Assembly (NCBI GenBank): GCA_041665465.1
Contig: JBAYIU010000001.1
Span: 372,001-436,000, forward strand
Source of the DNA: JACRPH01 sp041665465
GTDB lineage: Archaea; Nanobdellota; Nanobdellia; Woesearchaeales; GW2011-AR9
Direction of reading: 5' to 3'
Length of the DNA: 64,000 bases
A program made the position numbers and the translations under genes. Positions 1-8,328 of the stretch are shown piece by piece (within the stretch, counting starts at the first letter, position 1; every line of letters begins with the position of its first letter). The notes beneath the pieces were generated by a model. The model was given only the letters and a program-made list of their open reading frames with translations. It did no database searches and was not told the origin of the DNA.

Positions 1-2
1 AG

Positions 3-278
3 AACGGTGGCCCGGAAGCACTGATGCAAGAATTCCAGAACGATGTTAATTCAGGAAATTGGGACGGAGCGTTACAAAAGATTGAAGCTTTTGAGACTGC
101 AAGTGGAATGATGGGACTTCCTCCTGAAACCAAACAGGCTTTACAAGAATTAAAATCGGCAGTGCAAGCTCACGACAAATCTAAGGTGGATTTAATACTA
201 AGTCAGATGGATAGTAAAGAAAGTTCCAGTCAAAATTATAATGTTCAACAACAGGTGAATGTAAATGGTGGAAGATAA
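3..278 (+). CDS. Hypothetical protein, 5' end outside the window
   Basis: The frame is open from base 3 with codons continuing upstream of the first ATG at 24 (residues NGGPEAL come before it), so this is probably the C-terminal part of a longer gene. The visible part is polar and probably helical (ALQKIEAF, KQALQELKSAV) and ends in a Gln/Asn-rich tail (QQQVNVNGG). It overlaps the start of the next small membrane-protein gene by 14 bases, which suggests translational coupling. No family is recognised and no function is proposed. Confidence 0.6.
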   Translation, partial: NGGPEALMQEFQNDVNSGNWDGALQKIEAFETASGMMGLPPETKQALQELKSAVQAHDKSKVDLILSQMDSKESSSQNYNVQQQVNVNGGR

Positions 279-453
279 GCCCCAGAAAGTTAAAGATAAA
301 CCTCAGAAAGTAAAGTTGGTAGGAGCTTTATTTACTGCTAGACAAATCGTAGGATTGATCAAAGATATTACTTTACTAATCTTTTTATTAGTGTTGATCT
401 TTGGAGTAATCTTCTTCGTTACTTTCGCCAGTCAGATACAACTGCCTTTCTAA
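265..453 (+). CDS. Small single-pass membrane protein
   Basis: This 62-residue protein has a Lys/Pro-rich N-terminus with a duplicated DKPQKVK motif. One long hydrophobic segment follows (about residues 34-55, ITLLIFLLVLIFGVIFFVTF). The positive N-terminus predicts that it stays inside with a short outer tail. It overlaps the preceding gene by 14 bases and is probably co-expressed with it. It could be a membrane partner of that protein, but nothing shows this directly. Confidence 0.6.
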   Translation: MVEDKPQKVKDKPQKVKLVGALFTARQIVGLIKDITLLIFLLVLIFGVIFFVTFASQIQLPF

Positions 454-455
454 GA

Positions 456-788
456 TCACAAACTTTCAATAAAGGCATACCTTCTAAGCATCTTCTTATA
501 GAACTCTGTAGCTTGTTTACTTCCATTTAAGGTATCATCGCTATGGAAAGATTTACTTTCTAAAACTAGAACCGAGTAATCGTTCTCTGGATAAATACGA
601 GAGACTTTCTCCACCAGAGGATCATGACCGCCGATAAGAATAATTTGTTCTCCGACCTTAACTTCAGAAGGGAATTCTATCGGGCTCGACTTTAAGTACT
701 TGTGGCCATCGCAATCATTACACCAATAATCCCCTTCGACATACAAGTGACTTGCTCCGATAACACATTCTAAAGCATATTTAACCAT
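456..788 (-). CDS. Hypothetical protein
   Basis: The 110-residue product is not recognised. It contains a CNDCDG motif near residue 23 that could be half of a metal site, then a beta-rich middle (VKVGEQIILIGG, SVLVLESKSF) and a basic helical C-terminus. It ends two bases from the stop of the convergent membrane-protein gene. The start ATG (786-788) gives a leader of normal length. Only coding potential is supported. Confidence 0.55.
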   Translation of the reverse strand: MVKYALECVIGASHLYVEGDYWCNDCDGHKYLKSSPIEFPSEVKVGEQIILIGGHDPLVEKVSRIYPENDYSVLVLESKSFHSDDTLNGSKQATEFYKKMLRRYAFIESL

Positions 789-890
789 TTAATCTCACCA
801 AATCTAGAGTTAAGAACAATTATCAAATATCCTTCTCTACGGATATCTACGAAAAAGAGTTTTACTTACCAAAAAAGAGAATTTAAGTAA

Positions 891-900
891 AATATTTAAA
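891..900 (+). promoter_or_regulatory. TATA box of GNAT gene
   Basis: AATATTTAAA is centred about 27 bases before the ATG at 923. That is the archaeal TATA-to-start spacing, so the mRNA is probably leaderless. Confidence 0.55.
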
Positions 901-922
901 GGTTATAACTTTAACTATAAGT

Positions 923-1429
923 ATGATTATCCGAAAAGCCACCCCAAAAGATGTTCCAGAGATGATGAAATTGTACTTACAGTTTATGGAAGACCACGAC
1001 AAAATCGTTTTTCCTATAAATCCAAGATTAAAACCAATTACTCTACGTAAGAAGAACCATGTAGAGATAATGGGGGGATTCATAAACAAACATCGTCTTT
1101 CCAAAAAAGGATTGGTGCTTGTAGCGGAAGATAGTTCTCAGAAAGAAGGGAAAAGAATAGTAGGGTATTGTATTGCTTTTATCCGAAAGAGTTCTCCCAT
1201 TTATGTGGTTGATAAGAAAGGTTTCATTAGTGATTTATTTATACTTAGATCTTATCGAGGAAAAAAGATTAGTTCTACTTTCTTTTCCAAGGTAAAAACT
1301 TGGATGAGAAGCAATAAAGTAAAGTATTTAGGAATTGGAGTATATCATGATAATCAGCTAGCACACAAGATATATCACAAGTGGGGATTCTGGGATCATC
1401 ACGTTGAAATGATGTTAAAATTATCTTAA
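923..1429 (+). CDS. GNAT family N-acetyltransferase
   Basis: This 168-residue protein fits the GNAT fold. It starts MIIRKATPKDVPEMMKL (strand 1/helix 1), has central strands (LVLVAEDS, IVGYCIAFI) and a strand-4 segment GFISDLFILRSYRGKKI. The latter holds the acetyl-CoA pyrophosphate loop in the degenerate form RSYRGKKIS instead of R/QxxGxG/A. The C-terminal HKIYHKWGF matches the usual AxxxYxxxGF end. The family transfers acetyl from acetyl-CoA to an amine; the substrate cannot be read. The gene has its own TATA box and converges on dnaJ, overlapping it by 4 bases. Confidence 0.8.
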   Translation: MIIRKATPKDVPEMMKLYLQFMEDHDKIVFPINPRLKPITLRKKNHVEIMGGFINKHRLSKKGLVLVAEDSSQKEGKRIVGYCIAFIRKSSPIYVVDKKGFISDLFILRSYRGKKISSTFFSKVKTWMRSNKVKYLGIGVYHDNQLAHKIYHKWGFWDHHVEMMLKLS

Positions 1430-2556
1430 TCTCCTTTACCAAATATCTTCTTCAAGAAGTTAACCGAAGGTTTCTCCTCTCCTAATTGTTTAATCAATTC
1501 CTGCTGCTTCTTAGTCAGCTTCTTAGGAACTTCAATCCGAACTTTAACCATCTCGTCTCCAGAAATGTCTTGATTCAAAACAGGAAGACCTTTATCTTTC
1601 ATTCTAAATACGGTTTCAGATGCAGTCCCGGCAGGAATCTTTAACTTAGCTTTTCCATCAATGGTGGGGACTTCAATCTCATCCCCTAAAGCAGCTTGAG
1701 TAAAAGAAATAGGAAGAGTCAGATGGATATCATCACCTTTTCTAATAAACACTTTATGTTCTTTAACATGAATAATAACATATAAATCACCAGCAGGACC
1801 GTTATTAGCACCAACTTCTCCTTCTCCCCTTACTCGTAAACGCATTCCTTCTTCTACTCCAGTTGGAATAGTAACTTCTATCTCTTTCTTCTTACGAATT
1901 ACTCCTTCTCCATCACATTTTTCGCAGGTATCTTTAGGAGCTTGACCTTGACCTTGACATTCAGGACAGGGACCGGTTTGTTGGAACAGTCCAAAAGGTG
2001 TTCTCTGGGTTCGTTTAATATACCCAGAACCATGACAATGATGACATGACTCGAATTCCGTAGCTCCTTTACCTTCACAATCAGGACAATGTTCCAGTTT
2101 ATTAAGAGAAATGGATTTGGTTACTCCACTATGAACCTCTTCTAGAGTAATTTCGGTTTCATAAGCTAGATCTGATCCTCTTCGACCATGACTTCTTCCT
2201 CTACCGCTACCCCCACTAAAAATATGTTCAAAGATGTCTTCAAAGTCGCCAAAAGAACCAGAACGAAACTGAGACATAACGTCAGAGAAATCATAATTCT
2301 GGAATCCACCGGCACCTGCCCCTTGGGAGAAGGCAGCATTACCAAACTGATCATACTGTTGACGTTTTTTATCATCTGCTAAAACTGAAGCCGCTTCGTT
2401 AATCTCTTTAAACTTTTCTTCATACTCTTTCTTCTTATCATCAGCAGCTCGATCGGGATGATATTTCATGGCCAGATTCTTGTACGCTTTCTTAATCTCC
2501 TCTTTAGTAGCCTTCTTTTCTACTCCTAGAGTTTTGTAATAATCTTTATCTGCCAT
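1426..2556 (-). CDS. dnaJ: Chaperone DnaJ (type I Hsp40)
   Basis: This full-length 376-residue type I DnaJ stimulates DnaK ATPase and delivers unfolded clients. An N-terminal J domain (about 5-70) carries the HPD motif at 33-35. A Gly/Phe-rich linker (GAGAGGFQNYDF, GGSGRGRSHGRRG) follows. The zinc domain has four CxxCxGxG repeats (CPDCEGKG, CHHCHGSG, CPECQGQG, CEKCDGEG). The C-terminal substrate domains run to the end. It is the last gene of the grpE-dnaK-HD-dnaJ operon, and its ATG comes one base after the HD gene stop. Such DnaK systems in archaea are generally viewed as acquired from bacteria. Confidence 0.97.
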   Translation of the reverse strand: MADKDYYKTLGVEKKATKEEIKKAYKNLAMKYHPDRAADDKKKEYEEKFKEINEAASVLADDKKRQQYDQFGNAAFSQGAGAGGFQNYDFSDVMSQFRSGSFGDFEDIFEHIFSGGSGRGRSHGRRGSDLAYETEITLEEVHSGVTKSISLNKLEHCPDCEGKGATEFESCHHCHGSGYIKRTQRTPFGLFQQTGPCPECQGQGQAPKDTCEKCDGEGVIRKKKEIEVTIPTGVEEGMRLRVRGEGEVGANNGPAGDLYVIIHVKEHKVFIRKGDDIHLTLPISFTQAALGDEIEVPTIDGKAKLKIPAGTASETVFRMKDKGLPVLNQDISGDEMVKVRIEVPKKLTKKQQELIKQLGEEKPSVNFLKKIFGKGD

Positions 2557-2557
2557 G

Positions 2558-3163
2558 TTATACCTTTACCTCTACAAACATTTGTTCTGGAGAAAGTCCT
2601 AGAACCTCAGAAATCTGATCTTCATACTTTAAGATATGTGCTTTATGTTCTTCCCAAGAGACGCCTCGGGGTTTATAAACTTGTTCTAAGTAGATAATCC
2701 TTTCTGGGATAGTCACGATCTTATTCTGTAAAGTTCTCCAATCAGCATAATGAACAATGATCTCTTCCCAACATTCTTTTTTCTCGGTAAGACTTGCAGA
2801 ACGTTTCAAGGCCAGAGCAAGTTCTGGATATTTAGGAAGCAAGAAAGAATAAGCTATCTCTCCTTCATGCATTCCGGGATAGTTTTTAATCAGATTTTCT
2901 CTGGCAAGCAATTCTTCCTCAGATAATTCAGAGCGATGATATTTAGGAGGTGCATCTAAGTTTATCGTAGCCATCTTAAACAAATCATGAAGCAAGGCCA
3001 TTCGATCAATTAATTCTATATCAATCGGATGATTTCTTTGCTGGAATCTTTCCGCTAGGATTAACGCTGTTTCTCTTACTTTTAAACAGTGTTGAAGTAT
3101 ATTCCTAGGTACTTTAAACTCTTTAAACCAGTCCAAACACTGTTGTTCTGAGGGAAGATTCAT
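2558..3163 (-). CDS. HD-domain phosphohydrolase-like protein
   Basis: The protein (201 residues from the ATG at 3163) has an HD-superfamily pattern: an early His in QHCLKVRETALILAERF, then ALLHDLFKM with the HD doublet, a later HEGEIAYSFLLP and a HYADW segment, all candidate metal ligands. The family hydrolyses phosphoesters such as nucleotides, or is regulatory. The start at 3163 (MNLPSEQQ) is preferred to one six codons upstream, which would add a hydrophobic MFFIFI start. It sits inside the dnaK-dnaJ operon, which hints at a stress-linked role. The substrate is unknown. Confidence 0.75.
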   Translation of the reverse strand: MNLPSEQQCLDWFKEFKVPRNILQHCLKVRETALILAERFQQRNHPIDIELIDRMALLHDLFKMATINLDAPPKYHRSELSEEELLARENLIKNYPGMHEGEIAYSFLLPKYPELALALKRSASLTEKKECWEEIIVHYADWRTLQNKIVTIPERIIYLEQVYKPRGVSWEEHKAHILKYEDQISEVLGLSPEQMFVEVKV

Positions 3164-3197
3164 AATAAAAATAAAAAACAAGACAAAGAGTATTTAA

Positions 3198-5051
3198 TTA
3201 TTTCTTTTTCTCTTTGAATTCTGCGTCTACTACGTTCTCGTCATCGGAAGCGTTACCTTCGTCAGCTTGTTCAGGGCCTTTCTTCCCTTGTTTAGCTGCA
3301 GCTTCTTGGTAAATCTTAGTCCCGATTTCAGTAACAGACTTATTAAGCTCGTCGATCTTTTTGTTGATAGTCTCTGGATTACCGCCCTTTCGAGCTTCTT
3401 CCAGTTCTTTGATCTTATCTTCAATCTTTTTCTTCAAGCTAGCATCAACCTTATCACCGTGCTCTTCCATAACTTTCTGAGTTTGATAAACCATAGAATC
3501 AGCATTATTCTCGGCATCGATTCGGTCTCTCTGCTTTTGATCTTCTGCTTCGTTACGTTTAGCATCTTCTTTCATGCGTTCGATCTCATCTTTGGAAAGA
3601 GTAGTAGATCCAGTAATCTTGATGTTCTGCTCTTTTCCGGTTCCCAGATCTTTAGCACTTACATGTACGATACCATTAGAGTCAATATCAAAAGTAACTT
3701 CGATTTGAGGTACACCTCGAGGTGCAGGAGGGATTCCCATTAAGTCAAACTGACCTAGAACTTTAGTGTCGTGAAACATCGGACGTTCTCCTTGACCAAC
3801 TCGGATAGTTACGGCATTCTGATTGTCCATAGCAGTAGAGAAAGTCTGAGATTTTTTAGTAGGGATAGTAGTATTCCTATCAATAATCTTAGTGAACACT
3901 CCGCCTAAAGTTTCGATACCTAAACTTAAAGGAGTAACATCTAACAACAGAACATCTTTAACCTCTCCAGATAAAACTCCACCTTGGATAGCTGCTCCTA
4001 AAGCCACGGCCTCATCAGGATTAACTGATTTGTCTCCTTCTTTGCCAGTAAGTCTTTTTACTAGTTCTTGAACTGCCGGGATTCTAGTAGAACCTCCTAC
4101 AAAGATAACTTTATGAACTTGACTGTTACTTAAGCCAGCATCACGCATAGCGTTCTTCACTGGAGTTTCTAATCTCTTTAAGATATCCGCGATCATCTCT
4201 TCAAACTGAGCCCGGGTTAATTCTTCTTTCAGGTGTTTAGGACCATTTTTATCGGCGGTAATGAAAGGTAAATTAATCTCAACTTTTATTTTTGCAGAAA
4301 GTTCGATCTTAGCTTTTTCAGCTGCTTCTTTTAATCTCTGAACCGCGATAGCATCAGCGTTAAGGTTGATCCCGGTAGATTTCTTGAATTTATCAGCTAA
4401 CCAATTCATGATCAACTCATCGATGTCATCTCCACCAAGATGATTATCCCCAGAGGTGGATTTAACTTCAAATACTCCCCCACCTAATTCTAAGATGGAG
4501 ACATCAAAAGTTCCGCCACCAAAGTCAAATACTAAGATAGTGTGTTCGTTTTCTTGTTTGTCTAATCCATAAGCTAAGGCAGACGCAGTAGGCTCGTTAA
4601 TGATTCTTAATACATTTAATCCAGCAATCTCACCAGCATTTTTAGTGGCTTGTCTTTGAGCGTCGTTAAAGTAAGCAGGAACAGTAATGATAGCATTCTT
4701 TACCGGCTGACCAAGGTAAGCTTCTGCATCTCTTTTTAATTTCTGAAGAACCATAGCGGAGATCTCTTCAGGAGTATAACCTTTTCCATCAATCTCGATT
4801 TTTTCATTAGTTCCCATCTTTCTTTTAATGGATCTAACGTTATGAGAAGGATCAACAATAGCTTGATTTCGAGCTACTTGACCGACGATAACTTCATTAC
4901 CGTTAATATGAACTACGCTGGGAGTGATTCTGCCTCCTTCTGAATTACTAATAATTGTTGGCTTTCCACCTTCCATGATAGCGACGGCGGAAAAAGTGGT
5001 ACCTAAATCGATACCCACTGTTACTCCTGAAACATTATTTGGTTTTGACAT
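3198..5051 (-). CDS. dnaK: Chaperone DnaK (Hsp70)
   Basis: This 617-residue Hsp70 is an ATP-driven cytosolic foldase. The ATPase domain opens with GIDLGTTFSAVAIMEGG (phosphate 1) and contains VFDFGGGTFDVSIL (phosphate 2) and the GGSTRIPAVQ adenosine motif. DVTPLSLGIETLGG is the interdomain linker and start of the substrate domain, and a charged helical lid follows. The tail (NVVDAEFKEKKK) resembles the acidic bacterial DnaK end. The start is preceded by a GAGGT ribosome site (GAGGTAAATAAAAATG). It lies 22 bases after grpE and upstream of the HD and dnaJ genes in one operon. Confidence 0.98.
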   Translation of the reverse strand: MSKPNNVSGVTVGIDLGTTFSAVAIMEGGKPTIISNSEGGRITPSVVHINGNEVIVGQVARNQAIVDPSHNVRSIKRKMGTNEKIEIDGKGYTPEEISAMVLQKLKRDAEAYLGQPVKNAIITVPAYFNDAQRQATKNAGEIAGLNVLRIINEPTASALAYGLDKQENEHTILVFDFGGGTFDVSILELGGGVFEVKSTSGDNHLGGDDIDELIMNWLADKFKKSTGINLNADAIAVQRLKEAAEKAKIELSAKIKVEINLPFITADKNGPKHLKEELTRAQFEEMIADILKRLETPVKNAMRDAGLSNSQVHKVIFVGGSTRIPAVQELVKRLTGKEGDKSVNPDEAVALGAAIQGGVLSGEVKDVLLLDVTPLSLGIETLGGVFTKIIDRNTTIPTKKSQTFSTAMDNQNAVTIRVGQGERPMFHDTKVLGQFDLMGIPPAPRGVPQIEVTFDIDSNGIVHVSAKDLGTGKEQNIKITGSTTLSKDEIERMKEDAKRNEAEDQKQRDRIDAENNADSMVYQTQKVMEEHGDKVDASLKKKIEDKIKELEEARKGGNPETINKKIDELNKSVTEIGTKIYQEAAAKQGKKGPEQADEGNASDDENVVDAEFKEKKK

Positions 5052-5073
5052 TTTTATTTACCTCGTAATTTAT

Positions 5074-5601
5074 TTATTTCTTACCTGAACTTATTTTTAC
5101 TTTAGCATGACGGATTACTTTTCCGTTAAGTGTGAATCCTTTCTGTAATTCTTCAATTATGACTCCCTCTGGTTTATCAGAAGTTTCTTTCATCAAAGCT
5201 TCATGTTGATAAGGATCAAATTTCTGTTTTTCTGTTTTGATTAACTGCATCCCTTGATCTTCTAATATCTGAAACAGTTGAGAATAGATCAACTCAATTC
5301 CATGTTTGAGATCTTCTACACTACTAGAAGAAGCTTTCAAAGCAAGATCAAAATTGTCTAGCAAAGGTAAGAGTTTGAGGAGTAAATCCTTAGTAGCGAA
5401 TTGTTGGTACTCTTCAATCCTTTTCTCAGTTTGTTTGCGGTAGTTCTCAAAGTTAGCTTGAGTGCGTTTCAAAAGATCAGTCAGATCCTGAATCTCTTGC
5501 TCTTTGGAGATACCTTCTTCTTTTTGGGCATCTTGCTGATTGATAGCTTGAGCAATTTCTTCTTTTGGTGTTTCGTTAGTTTTCATTTTGAGCTTAAACA
5601 T
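5074..5601 (-). CDS. grpE: Nucleotide exchange factor GrpE
   Basis: This 175-residue GrpE releases ADP from DnaK. An acidic, Gln-rich N-terminus leads into the long dimerisation coiled coil (LTDLLKRTQANFENYRKQTE). The C-terminal beta wing holds the family motif HEALMKE and ends IRHAKVKISSG. It is the first gene of the chaperone operon. A second in-frame ATG is five codons downstream and also possible. Its leader carries a nested inverted repeat, annotated separately. Confidence 0.95.
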   Translation of the reverse strand: MFKLKMKTNETPKEEIAQAINQQDAQKEEGISKEQEIQDLTDLLKRTQANFENYRKQTEKRIEEYQQFATKDLLLKLLPLLDNFDLALKASSSSVEDLKHGIELIYSQLFQILEDQGMQLIKTEKQKFDPYQHEALMKETSDKPEGVIIEELQKGFTLNGKVIRHAKVKISSGKK

Positions 5602-5607
5602 TTTTAT

Positions 5608-5674
5608 CCCAGTTCTTCCGTTGAGCTTAACTCAACAGAGTTAATGTAAGAAGAACGGAACTTATATATAAAGG
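5608..5674 (-). promoter_or_regulatory. Promoter and structured leader of grpE-dnaK-dnaJ operon
   Basis: On the minus strand a TATA box (CCTTTATATATAAG, 5674-5661) lies about 65 bases before the grpE ATG, so there is a real leader. The leader contains two nested inverted repeats. The outer arms GTTCTTC (5656-5650) and GAAGAAC (5618-5612) enclose TTGAG-TTAAG-CTCAA (5635-5621). A competing pairing TTCCGTT/AACGGAA is also possible. It could be a repressor operator or an RNA element acting on translation. Confidence 0.55.
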
Positions 5675-5721
5675 TTGCGGAGGAAAGTGTAACCCCTAAC
5701 TAAGAGCAACAAGTAGAAAGA

Positions 5722-5729
5722 TTTTTATA
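5722..5729 (+). promoter_or_regulatory. TATA box of PRTase-like gene
   Basis: TTTTTATA is centred about 28 bases before the ATG at 5754. This is consistent with a leaderless transcript. Confidence 0.5.
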
Positions 5730-5753
5730 GGTTCTCATAAAAAGAGAATAAAA

Positions 5754-6248
5754 ATGATTAGATATGATCCTCCTTGGAACCATGAAATTAGAAGATTGAA
5801 AGATATTGAACCAGTTAAGAGATTAATGGATGACAATATTGCCAGAAATCTCGATTTTTATAAAGAGAGGATGAGATTGTTAGATGGATTCTTTGCTGAA
5901 CATCCTTCTCCAGTGGATATTGCTCTGATTCTGTATGGTGCTCTTAGCCAAGCTCAAGTTCTGGCCTACCATCTGGAAGGAAACAATTTGTTATTATATA
6001 GACCAAAGGCCTCACATAAAAGGACCATTAAAGAAACGTTTTTAGATGGATTCACTCATCCTGAAAGAACCTTATTGATATTTGATGGGGATATGGTAAC
6101 TGGTAAGGCCATGACTGAAACAGCAGATTTCTTCACTCAATTAGGATATGACCGATCCCGAGTGTTCGGGTATTTAAATGAAGGATGCAAACGGAGAAAG
6201 TATAATACTCCCGAGTTAATGCATATTGATGATTTATTGAAAAGATAG
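5754..6248 (+). CDS. Phosphoribosyltransferase-like protein
   Basis: The 164-residue product has the core of a type I PRTase. A strand ending in a loop, TLLIFDGDMVTGKAMTETA, matches the PRPP-binding consensus (hydrophobics, acidic pair, xxTGxT). One acidic position of the usual pair is a Gly (FDGD), so activity is uncertain. The preceding YRPKASHKRTIKETF resembles a flexible catalytic loop region. PRTases move phosphoribosyl between PRPP and a base or act as regulators; the substrate is unknown. The gene is divergent from the chaperone operon and appears monocistronic. Confidence 0.65.
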   Translation: MIRYDPPWNHEIRRLKDIEPVKRLMDDNIARNLDFYKERMRLLDGFFAEHPSPVDIALILYGALSQAQVLAYHLEGNNLLLYRPKASHKRTIKETFLDGFTHPERTLLIFDGDMVTGKAMTETADFFTQLGYDRSRVFGYLNEGCKRRKYNTPELMHIDDLLKR

Positions 6249-6261
6249 AAGTTAGTTAAAA

Positions 6262-7395
6262 TTATCCTTGAATATTTTGCAGACACCCGCTAGAACCAGA
6301 GACAGACATCAACTTGCAAATAGCTTCGGCTTTAGTCTTGTCCACATCTATAAAAGCACTGGAGACTCTTCTCAAGCAATCATCACGTTTTAAAGTTAGA
6401 TGATCACATAAAGATATGTCAAAGTCATAATTCTGAGCTACCTTATCATCAAAAGCAAACCAAGAATTTCCGTAACAATCCGATATTTGAATATCATCAC
6501 TAAGCTTCTGACAAACTAAAGCCGCTTGTTTAGGATCGCTGGCACTTAAAGTATGAGATAAATCACTATAACAGCGACCTCGAGTTATAACCGATAATGA
6601 AGCACAAGCAGTCATGGCTAAAGCAGGGTGAGCTTTAACTAATTCTGGAGAAGACATAAAACTGCTTATGCAACCAGTCTTGGTATTGCCGTTAACAATT
6701 TTATTGCAGATATCGATACTCTTAACCGGATCGCTTTCTAACATCTCTTCAGCTATTCCCCGATAGCAATTATCTTTATCTCCACCGGTTTTTGAATCGC
6801 ACATAGAAAGTTTGACACCCGGATTTAAATCGGAAGTGCTAGCTTCTATCCCACCATAACAATGTTCTCTAAATCGGGCATCATTAATAAAAGAGTTACA
6901 TATCTCTAACGCTTTCTGAGGATCCTTTTCTTCGTTAGCCAGCTCTTCGATACAATTCTTCTTTTGATCTTCCCATTTTGTTTTCTGACAGATAGACAGT
7001 TTAACTGCAGAATTGCTCTGAGCGTTCATTAATTGTTGAACACAATCTCCCGCAGCACTATTACTTGAGTTCTCGGGGTTAGGCATAGTAGTACACGCCC
7101 GGAAAGCTAACTCGGGATCTTTTACTCTCTGAGCTTCCGCTATTTTCTGGAAACATCCAATCTGAGGATTATCTCCCTGAATATTAGAACAAGCTTGGAA
7201 AGCAAGTTCAAAGTTATCAGCACGGATAACCTCAGCTATGTGAGTATAACACCCAATCTGGCTCTCCCCATTCTCTTTAGAACAGAGGGTTAAAGCTTTT
7301 TCAGGAGAAGCAATAATATTTTCATCAGTAAGCTGAGAACAGGAACTTAATAACAAGATTAACAATATTAACGGAACAACCCATAACCTCTTCAT
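6262..7395 (-). CDS. Lipoprotein with eleven two-cysteine repeats
   Basis: A lipoprotein signal (MKRLWVVPLILLILLLSSC, Cys19) is followed almost to the end by about eleven tandem repeats of 29-36 residues. Each repeat looks like DPxxAxxxC-(9-16)-CYxxIAxxx, with two Cys 10-17 apart. The repeats are probably helical hairpins, each pinned by a disulfide, building an extracytoplasmic solenoid like TPR/Sel1 folds. This is not a family I can name. The gene is a single unit, convergent with the PRTase-like gene, and a protein-binding role outside the cell is an inference. Confidence 0.75.
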   Translation of the reverse strand: MKRLWVVPLILLILLLSSCSQLTDENIIASPEKALTLCSKENGESQIGCYTHIAEVIRADNFELAFQACSNIQGDNPQIGCFQKIAEAQRVKDPELAFRACTTMPNPENSSNSAAGDCVQQLMNAQSNSAVKLSICQKTKWEDQKKNCIEELANEEKDPQKALEICNSFINDARFREHCYGGIEASTSDLNPGVKLSMCDSKTGGDKDNCYRGIAEEMLESDPVKSIDICNKIVNGNTKTGCISSFMSSPELVKAHPALAMTACASLSVITRGRCYSDLSHTLSASDPKQAALVCQKLSDDIQISDCYGNSWFAFDDKVAQNYDFDISLCDHLTLKRDDCLRRVSSAFIDVDKTKAEAICKLMSVSGSSGCLQNIQG

Positions 7396-7444
7396 AAGTT
7401 AATGTAAGTATAGAGATTATTTAAATCTTTTCTTACTGATTAGC

Positions 7445-7837
7445 TTAAGACAACCTTTCTTCTACTCTCCTCTTCAACAGTTCATACCTTCTTACTGTAT
7501 CTTCGTTAGAAAGAACATAATCGCGAGTCGTAGCAAATCCTTGCAAGCGAGAGATACCAAGGGGGATTTTAGTTCCAACTGGAAACTGTTGACGAGTATA
7601 ATCCTTCTCTTCTCCATTAATGAGATTGAAATAATGAGAGATTTGTCTATCGTCAGGCAAGAAAGCAGTAGCCCAAACCATATCTCCTCCGCGATAATCC
7701 TGTACTACTAGAGCAGTAACCGCACATTGCCCCCAAGCAGGATTTTCTGGAGACCATTGAGGTTGAGAAGAAGGAGAACAAGTTTCTCTACACCAAGAAG
7801 ATTGCAAAGCTTGCTCTAATTCTGATTCATTAACCAT
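7445..7837 (-). CDS. YunG-like family protein
   Basis: This 130-residue protein has features I associate with the YunG family: SSWCRETC near residue 13, PAWGQCAVTALVVQDYRGGD around 33-52 with a conserved Cys in GQCAVTAL, and an ISHYFNLINGEEKDYTRQQF stretch. The family is uncharacterised; the Cys with a nearby His would fit a thiol-active fold, but this is inference. It has no signal peptide and so should be cytosolic. It is divergent from the wHTH gene at 7942. Confidence 0.6.
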   Translation of the reverse strand: MVNESELEQALQSSWCRETCSPSSQPQWSPENPAWGQCAVTALVVQDYRGGDMVWATAFLPDDRQISHYFNLINGEEKDYTRQQFPVGTKIPLGISRLQGFATTRDYVLSNEDTVRRYELLKRRVEERLS

Positions 7838-7910
7838 TCTTGATTGTTAAGAGAAGAGGATTATAAAGATTGTTGGTTTGCAAAATATTATAATTTGAAA
7901 CTAAGAAATG

Positions 7911-7919
7911 TTTAAATAA
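7911..7919 (+). promoter_or_regulatory. TATA box of wHTH gene
   Basis: TTTAAATAA lies 27 bases (centre to start) before the ATG at 7942. This is a leaderless arrangement. Confidence 0.55.
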
Positions 7920-7941
7920 ACAAATAGATTCTCCAATAGAT

Positions 7942-8328
7942 ATGCCTCAACAGATCACTATCATTAAAGTCAGAAGGACTAGTCCTAAGAATGTCAATGA
8001 AGAACTGCAATGGATTGGTAATTCTCTGGGATTATTTAATGAAAGAGATAAAGATTCTAGCTGTTTTCGCGTCTTTATTACTTTAGTCAAAAGCCCCAAA
8101 GCCCTTTCTTCAGATGATATCGCCGCTAAGTTAAGTTTAACCCGAGGAACAGCAGTTCATCATCTGCATAAGTTAATAGATTCTGGAATCGTAATTAAAG
8201 AAAAAGAAGGATATCTGTTAAGAGAAGGGAATATCGAGAATTTAATCAGTCAAATTCATCGAGATATGGAGCAAATGTTCTTGGAGATGAAAAGAGTAGC
8301 TAAAGAGATTGATGAAGACTTAGGATAA
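7942..8328 (+). CDS. Winged helix-turn-helix transcriptional regulator
   Basis: The 128-residue protein has a central winged HTH. LSSDDIAAKLSLTRGTAVHHLHKLI is helix 2-turn-recognition helix, and DSGIVIKEKEGYLL is the wing. A C-terminal helix (LISQIHRDMEQMFLEMKRVAKE) probably dimerises. The type resembles ArsR/MarR-like archaeal regulators, and no metal-binding Cys or His cluster stands out. It converges with, and directly abuts, the TrmB gene. The target genes are unknown. Confidence 0.8.
   Translation: MPQQITIIKVRRTSPKNVNEELQWIGNSLGLFNERDKDSSCFRVFITLVKSPKALSSDDIAAKLSLTRGTAVHHLHKLIDSGIVIKEKEGYLLREGNIENLISQIHRDMEQMFLEMKRVAKEIDEDLG

Noticed and set aside
2188..3743. Long open frames antisense to dnaJ and dnaK
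   Set aside because: They are shadows of highly conserved genes, have low-complexity translations and no promoter or ribosome site.
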